Origin: Candidatus Segatella violae
Lineage (GTDB): Bacteria; Bacteroidota; Bacteroidia; Bacteroidales; Bacteroidaceae
Direction of reading: 5' to 3'
Length of the DNA stretch: 7,098 bases
Assembly: GCA_002440225.1 (NCBI GenBank)
Contig: DJSH01000090.1
Coordinates: 51,245-58,342 of the forward strand
Shown in pieces: positions 1-6,098 of this stretch. Both the position numbers and the translations under genes were made by a program. Position 1 is the first letter of the stretch. Each line of letters starts with the position of its first letter. The notes beneath the pieces were generated by a model that did not search any database, had not been told where the DNA came from, and worked only from the letters and a program-made list of their open reading frames with translations.

Positions 1-68
1 TATCTACCTGCGAAACTTGAATGACTTTTAAAATAAATGATGAATTCCTTAAAATGCCAATGAATGCT

Positions 69-356
69 TTAGAATGGCTGCGCTTGGCCCTGGGCAAAAT
101 CGACGATGCTCGTCTCGCCATAGTATCGGCCGTTGTACTCTCTCACCTTGTGGTAGAGACCGACGGCAATGGTGTCGCCCTCTTGCGCCGTAAACTTGTC
201 TACGGCATCTCCGAAGAGTCTTGCCACGAATCGGTCGGGGTGAATGGCGTTCTGCACCGCCTCCAATATCACCTCTCTGCTTTTCCAAGGTCTTCCATCC
301 TTCTGGCTCACCCCGCTCTGAGCAGGGAGGAGCTTTGCTACTTTAAAATTCTGCAT
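69..356 (-). CDS. DUF3127-like small protein (95 aa)
   Basis: This small soluble protein resembles the Bacteroidetes DUF3127 family, which has no established function; its short beta-rich pattern suggests an OB-like fold similar to single-stranded DNA-binding proteins (inference). Features recalled for the family and visible here are an N-terminal segment with SGVSQKDGRPWKSRE (about residues 14-28), a central ARLFGD (about 45-50) and a C-terminal KVREYNGRYYGE stretch (about 69-80). There is no signal peptide or membrane segment. The ATG at 354-356 follows an AT-rich leader with only a weak purine stretch and fits the promoter motif at 412-419. The gene is transcribed alone, since the preceding operon ends in the terminator at 443-498. 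Its G+C is higher than that of the genes to its right, suggesting it belongs to the older chromosome. The family call is from memory of the sequence pattern; any function would be a guess. Confidence 0.7.
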   Translation of the reverse strand: MQNFKVAKLLPAQSGVSQKDGRPWKSREVILEAVQNAIHPDRFVARLFGDAVDKFTAQEGDTIAVGLYHKVREYNGRYYGETSIVDFAQGQAQPF

Positions 357-411
357 ATTTTATTCTTTCTTTTAATTAATTATTTTGTTGCCAAGAGCTC
401 TTTGACATTTG

Positions 412-445
412 CAAAGTTATAAAGAAAGAATATTATGGAAACGAA
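412..445 (-). promoter_or_regulatory. Putative Bacteroidetes promoter for the DUF3127-like gene
   Basis: Read on the minus strand, 419-412 is TAACTTTG, a full match to the Bacteroidetes -7 consensus TAnnTTTG. The -33 region about 20 bases further upstream (around 440-445) is T-rich (TTTTCG) but lacks a clean TTTG. Initiation would fall near position 405 and give a leader of about 50 bases before the ATG at 356. The upstream edge touches the terminator of the preceding operon. Confidence 0.5.
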
Positions 446-498
446 AAAGTGCTTATAATTACTTGTTGTACAAATGATTACAAGTAATTACAAGCACT
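443..498 (-). terminator. Intrinsic terminator of the three-gene operon
   Basis: Positions 448-466 and 480-498 are inverted repeats of 19 bases with a single mismatch and a 13-base loop (467-479). On the minus strand the stem is followed directly by a T-rich run (TTTTCGTTT). It lies 29 bases past the stop codon of the 141-aa gene, exactly where a rho-independent terminator for that operon is expected. No T-run follows on the plus strand, so it should act on minus-strand transcription only. Confidence 0.8.
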
Positions 499-526
499 GC
501 GCAAATTATTGTACAAGTTTAGAAGT

Positions 527-952
527 CTAAGGATGCACCTGTGCGTTCCAGTTTGACTCACTGCAAGTGTAGATTCCATGCTTATAGAGAGGCTGCCAAA
601 GGTCACGCTTACAACTTAAACTACTGATTTTCTTCATCACCAGCCAAGCATTCACCAAGTCGGTTATCTGCTTAGGTTTCATCTTGCGAGCCATACTCAC
701 GAATTGCAGAGCATCCTCCTTGATGCCCATGAAGCAAGACAAGATTTCTTCTATCCATTCCTCATCCGGCGAACTGCCGCCCGCAGGTGGAGGCATGATA
801 TCCTTCCCGTCTACGGAGATGCCCATGTCCTTGTCGAAGTGAGCCTCTATCTTGTCTACATGATTGATTTGCTGACCAATGTTGCCATAGAAATTATTCT
901 GTATGGTAGGTCTTTCGTTGTAGTTGTTTCTGTTTTGACTTTCCATATTCAT
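527..952 (-). CDS. Unrecognised 141-aa protein with N-terminal IGQQ peptide
   Basis: I cannot assign a function. The first 17 residues are polar and Asn-rich, followed by QNNFYGNIGQQIN (residues 18-30) and a segment VDKIEAHFDKDM (32-43). A Pro/Gly linker (about 54-61) leads to a helical C-terminal half (65-110) ending in a DLWQPLYKHGIY....NWN region (117-136) that looks like a compact folded module. I have the impression, not verified, that this ending recurs in other Bacteroidetes hypothetical proteins. There is no membrane segment or signal peptide. The ATG at 950-952 overlaps the TGA of the upstream gene as ATGA, implying translational coupling; a second ATG two codons in (944-946) is an alternative start. 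It is the last gene of the operon. The IGQQ peptide is shared with the C-terminus of the upstream protein, suggesting that the two work together or bind a common partner (inference). Confidence 0.75.
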   Translation of the reverse strand: MNMESQNRNNYNERPTIQNNFYGNIGQQINHVDKIEAHFDKDMGISVDGKDIMPPPAGGSSPDEEWIEEILSCFMGIKEDALQFVSMARKMKPKQITDLVNAWLVMKKISSLSCKRDLWQPLYKHGIYTCSESNWNAQVHP

Positions 953-1839
953 TCGTTATTTTGTTTTGTTGTCTCTTTCTCCATTTTGACCGTTCGAGCA
1001 GAGTTTACTTGTTGTCCAATAGGAGCGAAATAATTATTGTTAGTTGTGCCTCTGTTTTCTTCCTTTTCTTTAGCTTCTTTATTGCGGGCTTTTACTTGTT
1101 GTTTTCGACTCTTCTTGACAGAATGTAAAGACTTTGTCAGTTCCAGCTTGTCGGAATCCAACAACTCTACTGCAAGTGAAGATTCAAGTAAGTCTTCCAG
1201 CATGTCTTTTATTGCCTCAACATGCGAGTCTGCCACGTCATCAATATTGCTAGTATAGTTGACACAGAATTTCACAACTTCCTTTATGCTCTTGGAAATC
1301 GAGTTTTGCCATTCCATCATATCTTCCTCTTCTTTTCGCATCTCTTCGATTTCCTCGTCCGAATGTAGCGACGCAAATATGTCATCCATTTCTTCGCCGC
1401 CAACTGATTGCAACTTATCGCTTTCTGCCTTCAGCCTCTTGTTCTCTTCCAATACTTTGTCTGAGAGTTCCTGCAAGGTTTTGATGGCTTTCTTGTTACT
1501 GCGTGAATCTTCTTCCGATTTTTTCAGCAATTTATCGTATTTATCTTCCAAGAGAGTATTGAAGTTCTGTGTTTGCATACTAGCCTCGTTTAGAGCCTCG
1601 CTACTCTCCTGCTTCTTGCGTTCGCTTTCCAACTGTGCCTGAAGAGCTCTAATCTTTGCCTGATATAAGTCCAATGTCTGTTGGCATTGTTCGCGGAAAA
1701 CTTTCATCTCGCTGTCTGCGTTCCGTTCTAGCTGTGGAAGAGTTACATCTCCAGCAAGCTCGTATGCTGAATTATTCAGAAACTCTCCAGCCTCTATGCG
1801 CTTGGAGAGGTCGTTGTATATATCGTCTGTTATGAGCAT
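949..1839 (-). CDS. Unrecognised coiled-coil protein (296 aa) with C-terminal IGQQ peptide
   Basis: I cannot name this protein. It has a short N-terminal region (1-40, including TDDIYNDLSKRIEAGEFLNN), then a long heptad-rich, highly charged helical stretch from about 43 to 178 consistent with a coiled coil. A second helical segment rich in Val, Leu and Asp follows (about 181-240), then a basic Lys/Arg stretch (242-260), and finally NNNYFAPIGQQVN (267-279) near the C-terminus. It is probably cytoplasmic, as there is no hydrophobic membrane span. The start at 1837-1839 is 27 bases after the stop of the upstream gene and has an A-rich leader without a Shine-Dalgarno. The stop overlaps the start of the next gene. 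The coiled coil suggests oligomerisation or a scaffold; this is inference, and coiled coils produce misleading similarity hits. Confidence 0.78.
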   Translation of the reverse strand: MLITDDIYNDLSKRIEAGEFLNNSAYELAGDVTLPQLERNADSEMKVFREQCQQTLDLYQAKIRALQAQLESERKKQESSEALNEASMQTQNFNTLLEDKYDKLLKKSEEDSRSNKKAIKTLQELSDKVLEENKRLKAESDKLQSVGGEEMDDIFASLHSDEEIEEMRKEEEDMMEWQNSISKSIKEVVKFCVNYTSNIDDVADSHVEAIKDMLEDLLESSLAVELLDSDKLELTKSLHSVKKSRKQQVKARNKEAKEKEENRGTTNNNYFAPIGQQVNSARTVKMEKETTKQNNE

Positions 1840-1866
1840 AGTTTTGTTTGTTCTTAAGTTTTAAAA

Positions 1867-2607
1867 TTAAAACGGAAAATCATCTCCAAAATTGTAAGGT
1901 TGCGGCCTGCCTGACTCTTTCTTAGCCCAATCCAGAAAGGCAATTTGCTCTTCTTTTGAACGGAAGAAAGTAAGCTGGCATTCCAGGTCATCCATGCTAT
2001 AAAACCTCACATTATTGTCCCATATGGCAGCATCATAATGGCAAGGGTGCTCTGCATGTGGCCGCAAGTCGGTGCAATAACGATACTCCCATTGCTCTAT
2101 CATGGCGGGCAATTCGAGCAAGAAGCTATAATCGTCCCACTCTTCCGAATTTACCAAATCCTCATCATCAGTGATGCTATCCAATTTCTCTCTGTAAGTT
2201 TCCAGAAATTCGTCGATTTCTTCGTTATGGTCCCGCTGCAGGCGCAATATGGCATAAATCATCCATTTGATAAGCATTCTTTCCACATAGGGGCAACGAT
2301 CGATAGATGCCCTATGCTGGTGCTTCACATAGTCTTCCATCCAGATAGTGTTGATAGCTGCGTCTATCTCGTCGTCGAGATTTGCCTCGTCGATTCCTTC
2401 CGTATTGGCCAGGCATACCGCCACGTAATAGGCTGCATTGAATGCCGGCAACGAATTTTTCATTTTCAGCTTCCCTGTTCGCTTGGCTTTCATGAAGAGT
2501 TTCTTCAGCAAGCAATCGAGCGACTTGGGATTTTTTGTATCAAAATCTCTCAGACTTCTTTTCTCACCATAGTATAAATTATGATACCACGCAAAAGGTT
2601 CCTTCAT
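1867..2607 (-). CDS. Unrecognised acidic 246-aa protein, first gene of operon
   Basis: I do not recognise a family. The protein appears mainly alpha-helical: a basic cluster at about 35-50 (KKLFMKAKRTGKLKMK), a helical region with acidic residues (70-95), an amphipathic stretch VERMLIKWMIYAILRLQRD (108-126) and strongly acidic segments around 128-160. The C-terminus carries aromatic and acidic residues and ends in GDDFPF. Five Cys residues (32, 65, 105, 178, 189) are scattered and do not form an obvious metal site. The hydrophobic helix is interrupted by charges and is unlikely to span a membrane. The ATG at 2605-2607 has an AT-rich leader typical of Bacteroidetes. It leads a three-gene transcript with the coiled-coil and IGQQ proteins. 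It looks intact. The promoter near 2715 and a separate terminator indicate regulation independent of the R-M genes. Confidence 0.75.
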   Translation of the reverse strand: MKEPFAWYHNLYYGEKRSLRDFDTKNPKSLDCLLKKLFMKAKRTGKLKMKNSLPAFNAAYYVAVCLANTEGIDEANLDDEIDAAINTIWMEDYVKHQHRASIDRCPYVERMLIKWMIYAILRLQRDHNEEIDEFLETYREKLDSITDDEDLVNSEEWDDYSFLLELPAMIEQWEYRYCTDLRPHAEHPCHYDAAIWDNNVRFYSMDDLECQLTFFRSKEEQIAFLDWAKKESGRPQPYNFGDDFPF

Positions 2608-2714
2608 ACTTTATTAAATTTTAATGGTAGTTATATGTTCTGCGAATCGTGGAGCATCCATCCTCTCTATGAATTATGAATTCAAGTGGAAACAGGTGTT
2701 TCATTTCGTAGGCG

Positions 2715-2746
2715 CAAAGATAGACAATATTTTTGAGAAAAAAGAA
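2715..2746 (-). promoter_or_regulatory. Putative promoter of the three-gene operon
   Basis: On the minus strand 2722-2715 reads TATCTTTG, a full TAnnTTTG -7 match. The region about 20 bases upstream is part of an uninterrupted homopurine (minus-strand pyrimidine) tract at 2735-2760; it is T-rich but contains no exact TTTG, so the -33 element is degenerate. The predicted start near 2708 leaves a leader of about 100 bases before the ATG at 2607. I see no convincing riboswitch or strong hairpin in that leader. Confidence 0.5.
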
Positions 2747-2785
2747 AAAAAAGAGGAAAATTTATAAAAGTAACGCCACTTTTTG

Positions 2786-2839
2786 AAAAAGTTGGCATAA
2801 TGATGCAACACATACACTTAAATAAGTCATTATGCCAAC
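2786..2839 (-). terminator. Intrinsic terminator of the R-M operon
   Basis: Positions 2791-2803 and 2827-2839 are perfect 13-base inverted repeats (GTTGGCATAATGA and its complement) separated by 23 bases. On the minus strand the stem is followed immediately by five T residues (2790-2786). It begins 12 bases past the stop codon of the restriction enzyme gene. Just beyond, 2778-2792 forms a second small symmetrical element (7-base arms around a single G) that overlaps the foot of the stem. Confidence 0.82.
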
Positions 2840-2850
2840 ATTAATACTAC

Positions 2851-4068
2851 TTATGTTAACGTTATCAGTTCGTTACCTGGGAACAATAAAGGTCTTGACT
2901 TTTTGCTCATTTTGAAAGCCACAGTATCACCACCAGCGCCAGGCCTACCCAACGATAGGTCTACAGAAATATAGCCTGCACCCAAAAGACTATCAAACTG
3001 GGAAACTACAGGGTTCTTGGTATGGTCGATGGTAATAGGGCGAAAAAACTCCATTCCTTTTTCCTTTTTGGTTTCTACATCAATCCAAAATGTTTCATGA
3101 TGTTTTTCCAGTAATCTTCTATGAAGTACAGGTAGTTCCCACAATGCCACATCATTCACCTTGGATATGGAAATATTCCCACTCTTTATTAGTTTTTCAC
3201 GTTTCTCTTCTATAGCAAGAATTTCTTCCATCTGATATAGAGACAAAGCAAGATTTTGAGAATTGATACAAGTGGTCTTCAAGGTGTTTTGATACATTTT
3301 ATTTTTATTATTACCTCGAATATAACCATACTTTGCAACAATTTCCCTTGCCGATTTCAATTTGCTTTTACTCCAATCTGGGACTTGACAGAAGAGAGTC
3401 GTGCGAATATTAGGGCGTTTCTCCCTCGCACTCTTTAACTCGATACCTTTATAGTCGGGTAGTTTAGAACTATTCATCTCGATACCCAACAAGCTCTCAA
3501 TTGCTCGTCCAACCCCCGTATCAGCGAGGACATCGACTGGATGCCATTCCAAGGCCATGTCCCTAAGCAGACCTATAAGTTCAATAGCAGTGCTCGTTTC
3601 TTCGCTTCTTGATAAAACTATCAAGTCTTTTAGGGGAGATACTATAGGTGAAACACATACGTTACGGATGTCAATCTTACTAACATTTACCACATACAGC
3701 ATCTCTGAACGATATACCATCATCAATATATCGTTAGGGGCACAATATTTCTTGACCTTATATGTCCAGATTCTAGGGTCTCCCTTCTTGGTTACAGGTC
3801 GATAGAGCGAAGATGTAGTTGAAACAGCATTAAGTTCGTCCAAAATAGTCGTCCTAATGAAAACTTTGTTCTCGGTTCCTTGCTGTTGAGTGGAGTAATC
3901 GTGCATACCCCTATCTTTGAAATATTGACGCATTGGCTCTGTGGCATCCAGAATACTCTTATTGTATCCTGTTGCCGTAATTTGAACCAATGTGTATTCA
4001 ATACTCTGACTTGTCAAATAAGCTAAATTATTCAACTCAAACTTGTTGAAAGCTCTCATGTGAATCAT
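2851..4068 (-). CDS. MvaI/BcnI-family type II restriction endonuclease (405 aa)
   Basis: This is probably the nuclease of a type II restriction system that cuts unmethylated foreign DNA. MvaI and BcnI recognise CCWGG and CCSGG; the exact site here cannot be read from sequence. The catalytic core starts near residue 183 with GVGRAIESLLGI (185-196), then PDYKGIELKS (204-213), which supplies a PD-(D/E)xK site (likely Asp205, Glu210, Lys212), followed by TTLFCQVPDWSKS (223-235). At 405 aa it is clearly longer than MvaI and BcnI themselves (about 240 aa). The extra N-terminal part (about 1-180) includes ELNNLAYLTSQSIEYTLVQITATG (11-34, shortened reading) and GDPRIW (96-101), and may be a DNA-recognition or effector domain (inference). 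The ATG at 4066-4068 is chosen because GGAGGG lies six bases upstream, overlapping the stop of the methyltransferase; the in-frame ATG at 4057-4059 is too distant. The gene looks intact. Confidence 0.87.
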   Translation of the reverse strand: MIHMRAFNKFELNNLAYLTSQSIEYTLVQITATGYNKSILDATEPMRQYFKDRGMHDYSTQQQGTENKVFIRTTILDELNAVSTTSSLYRPVTKKGDPRIWTYKVKKYCAPNDILMMVYRSEMLYVVNVSKIDIRNVCVSPIVSPLKDLIVLSRSEETSTAIELIGLLRDMALEWHPVDVLADTGVGRAIESLLGIEMNSSKLPDYKGIELKSAREKRPNIRTTLFCQVPDWSKSKLKSAREIVAKYGYIRGNNKNKMYQNTLKTTCINSQNLALSLYQMEEILAIEEKREKLIKSGNISISKVNDVALWELPVLHRRLLEKHHETFWIDVETKKEKGMEFFRPITIDHTKNPVVSQFDSLLGAGYISVDLSLGRPGAGGDTVAFKMSKKSRPLLFPGNELITLT

Positions 4069-4080
4069 GGACGACCCTCC
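4069..4080 (-). promoter_or_regulatory. Strong Shine-Dalgarno for the restriction enzyme gene
   Basis: On the minus strand 4080-4075 reads GGAGGG, six bases before the ATG at 4068. It overlaps the final G of the methyltransferase TAG stop, so translation of the nuclease is probably coupled to termination on the methyltransferase. Canonical Shine-Dalgarno sequences are uncommon in Bacteroidetes and absent from most other genes in this window. Confidence 0.7.
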
Positions 4081-5954
4081 TATTTTATGTTCTGTAATAT
4101 TACATTAGCTATAGCCCGAGCCATCAATGGGGGGACGGCATTGCCAACAAGGGTAAACTGTGGTATCTCTTCCTTGCGCTTCTCGCCACCAGTCTGACGC
4201 TTGCCTTGGAAGACAAATGAGTCATCGAACGACTGCAAACGAGCCATTTCCCTCACTGTCATAGCCCTGTAGGCTGAGTAATGAATGAAATCATCTGGCA
4301 TTGTGACAACTGTGGGACTTTGCCCTTTTGGATTCAAGACGGTATAATTGCGCTTGTCTGAATCCACACCAGCAGCTTTCAGAGCTTTTTTGGTTTCATC
4401 GTTATACTCACCATGTTCTGCAATTATCTGCAAGCGCTTACGTACCTTCTCGTTCTGTGCACTTGTTTGATGGTTGTTCAACTCTACATGCACTTGCATC
4501 TTAGGATGACGTAAATCGTCCTCAGACTTTACGTATAGAGGTTGACTGCCGAATGTGAATCTATGGCACAAATGACCTTCTTTCTGCCATTCGTTGTATA
4601 ATTTTCCTTTCTCTGATGGGATACCATCAGAAGTACGTTTGCGCAATAAGTCCTTATATTGAGTCAGTGGCTCAACTTTTCTGTAGTTTGTCACAGTCTC
4701 TCCATTACCTATCATGTCCAAGTCCCAAAGAGCCTCATAGACAGTAACACGGTCTTCTGGTTTCACCGTGGCAGGCACTTCGTTGATGATAGGTTGGTCT
4801 TTCCGGCAACCAAAAAAAACGACACGCTCACGATTCTGAGGGACACCATAATTTGCCGACATCAAGACCTGTGGGCCATCAATATTATAGAGCCTAATTT
4901 CCGACAAAACATATTCGAACTCTTTTTCATACTTCGTTCCCTTTACATCTTGAGCTATTTTGTCTAGCACCTCATCCATGCTTAGAACATAGAGTGAGAG
5001 CGCATCCTTCAACAGTTCGATATTTTCCGTTTGGTTGGTCAGCTCCTTCATGCTATCAAGAGCTGAAGAAATTTTCTCCAGAATAGACGTATCGGATATC
5101 TCTGCTATAAAAGCATTTAGCGCATCGCCATAGATGTCGTTGTCTATATCTGCCTTAGTTTTCAAGGCAATAGTCTTCTTTCGGATGGAATCTCTCAGGG
5201 TATGTTCCTTGAGCATGCGAAGACCGTGGCGAACCGTATTGATATCGGTATTCGATTTACTCACCTTGTATTCTACAGAACGAGTAATCAACTTCAACTG
5301 GTTTTCTAGAATAGCGAAGAACTCGTTGGAAAGCGAATTTTTCAACTTGCGGTCCGTTGTTTCCATATTAACCTTTGTCAACAAAGTATTATATACAAAG
5401 AGGCTTTGGTGCTGATATACTTTCTTTACGAAATCTATGAGCAAGCACACCTTGTCGTCATCTACAATCGAGCGAATTTGCTTCAAAATCTGTTCCTTGA
5501 TTTTGCCCTGTTCCTTGGTCAGCAGACCTTTTACGTTCTCCATTACAAAGTATTTCGGGCGGAGAGCCTTGATAACCTTCAGGTAGTGATAGAACAGATC
5601 GTCACGCTTATCAAATTTCTTCCGTCTTCCAGAAAGACTAAACGACTGGCAACTAGGGCCACCCGTTACCACATCGACCTGCTTATCGCCAATCTTTGCC
5701 AACAGGTTGTCCACAAAATCATCCTCCATGATGTCTTGACAAATGAATTTCATGTCGAGCCCCAACTGCATGTTGTAACGTACACGGTGGGTTAGCTCGC
5801 AATTAGGGTTGATATCGGAAGCCAGCAAGAAATCAAAATACTTATCGTCAGTGTAGGCTTGCAAGAATCCTTCGCTGATGCCACCTGCGCCAGCGAACAA
5901 ATCTACCAATGTCACTTTCTTGCGTGAACTTATGAAGTCTTTCTTTTCTGTCAT
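4080..5954 (-). CDS. DNA (cytosine-5) methyltransferase of the R-M system (624 aa)
   Basis: The enzyme transfers a methyl group from S-adenosylmethionine to C5 of cytosine and protects host sites from the adjacent nuclease. Motifs in order: I, DLFAGAGGISEGF (18-30, cofactor binding); IV, GGPSCQSFS (98-106) with the catalytic Cys102; VI, ENVKG (139-143); VIII, QNRERV (373-378); a short target-recognition region (about 400-540, including NHQTSAQNEKVRKRL 494-508); IX, SPTVVT through REMARLQSF (546-576); X, VGNAVPP (603-609). About 190 residues of charged, helical sequence (roughly 152-345) are inserted between motifs VI and VIII, making it longer than typical 350-450 aa members. The ATG at 5952-5954 has AAAGGA five to six bases upstream. 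It is the first gene of the operon, which fits the need to methylate before cutting. All catalytic motifs are present, so it should be active. Target sequence is unknown; a CCNGG-like site is inferred only from the partner nuclease. Confidence 0.95.
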   Translation of the reverse strand: MTEKKDFISSRKKVTLVDLFAGAGGISEGFLQAYTDDKYFDFLLASDINPNCELTHRVRYNMQLGLDMKFICQDIMEDDFVDNLLAKIGDKQVDVVTGGPSCQSFSLSGRRKKFDKRDDLFYHYLKVIKALRPKYFVMENVKGLLTKEQGKIKEQILKQIRSIVDDDKVCLLIDFVKKVYQHQSLFVYNTLLTKVNMETTDRKLKNSLSNEFFAILENQLKLITRSVEYKVSKSNTDINTVRHGLRMLKEHTLRDSIRKKTIALKTKADIDNDIYGDALNAFIAEISDTSILEKISSALDSMKELTNQTENIELLKDALSLYVLSMDEVLDKIAQDVKGTKYEKEFEYVLSEIRLYNIDGPQVLMSANYGVPQNRERVVFFGCRKDQPIINEVPATVKPEDRVTVYEALWDLDMIGNGETVTNYRKVEPLTQYKDLLRKRTSDGIPSEKGKLYNEWQKEGHLCHRFTFGSQPLYVKSEDDLRHPKMQVHVELNNHQTSAQNEKVRKRLQIIAEHGEYNDETKKALKAAGVDSDKRNYTVLNPKGQSPTVVTMPDDFIHYSAYRAMTVREMARLQSFDDSFVFQGKRQTGGEKRKEEIPQFTLVGNAVPPLMARAIANVILQNIK

Positions 5955-5982
5955 GAATGTCCTTTCTTTGTTTTAAAAAAGC

Positions 5983-6021
5983 CCCACCCTGATCCGCTGT
6001 GCTAATAGAATGCGTGGTGGG
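5983..6021 (-). promoter_or_regulatory. Possible leader hairpin before the methyltransferase
   Basis: CCCACC (5983-5988) and GGTGGG (6016-6021) are complementary six-base G+C-rich arms separated by 27 bases, within the predicted untranslated leader (start near 6026, ATG at 5954). The promoter-proximal arm would lie almost at the 5' end of the transcript, so it could stabilise the mRNA or affect translation. The long loop makes this a weak prediction. Confidence 0.3.
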
Positions 6022-6032
6022 AACTGTCAGTG

Positions 6033-6064
6033 CAAAGGTACGACATTATCTTTGAACTGCCAAA
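6033..6064 (-). promoter_or_regulatory. Promoter of the R-M operon
   Basis: On the minus strand TTTG (6064-6061) is followed after 20 bases by TACCTTTG (6040-6033), matching the Bacteroidetes -33/-7 pattern TTTG-N19-21-TAnnTTTG. Transcription would begin near 6026, about 70 bases before the methyltransferase ATG. The -33 box overlaps the inverted repeat at 6062-6079. Confidence 0.7.
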
Positions 6065-6079
6065 TATTCTGCAATATTT
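6062..6079. repeat. Inverted repeat overlapping the R-M promoter -33 box (candidate operator)
   Basis: AAATATT (6062-6068) and AATATTT (6073-6079) are perfect 7-base inverted arms around CTGC. The element overlaps the -33 box of the R-M promoter and extends upstream of it, a placement suitable for a repressor or activator site. No separate controller protein gene is visible in the window, so if it is an operator the binding protein could be the methyltransferase itself or an outside regulator (inference). AT-rich short palindromes also arise by chance. Confidence 0.4.
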
Positions 6080-6098
6080 ATTTTGGATAGGACTCATT

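Noticed and set aside
21..422. Plus-strand reading frame opposite the DUF3127-like gene
   Set aside because: It is antisense to a recognisable protein, has no promoter or family resemblance, and its C-terminal part runs through the AT-rich intergenic leader.
466..516. Two TTGTACAA palindromes (466-473 and 509-516)
   Set aside because: Eight-base AT-rich palindromes are common; the first overlaps the stem-loop of the terminator, and no further structure links them.
704..1642. Plus-strand frames opposite the 141-aa and coiled-coil genes
   Set aside because: Ser/Leu/Phe-rich translations are what the antisense of Glu/Lys-rich coiled-coil coding sequence gives.
2853..2868. GTTAAC/GTTATC sequence at the end of the nuclease gene resembling the GATAAC repeats
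   Set aside because: The match to the 34-bp arms is short and lies in coding sequence, so chance is sufficient.
4659..5795. Plus-strand reading frames opposite the methyltransferase
   Set aside because: They lie entirely antisense to a gene with complete motifs and have no supporting promoter.
6047..6054. Plus-strand TATCTTTG -7 motif inside the R-M promoter
   Set aside because: There is no TTTG at the right distance upstream and no gene nearby in that direction before the long inverted repeat.
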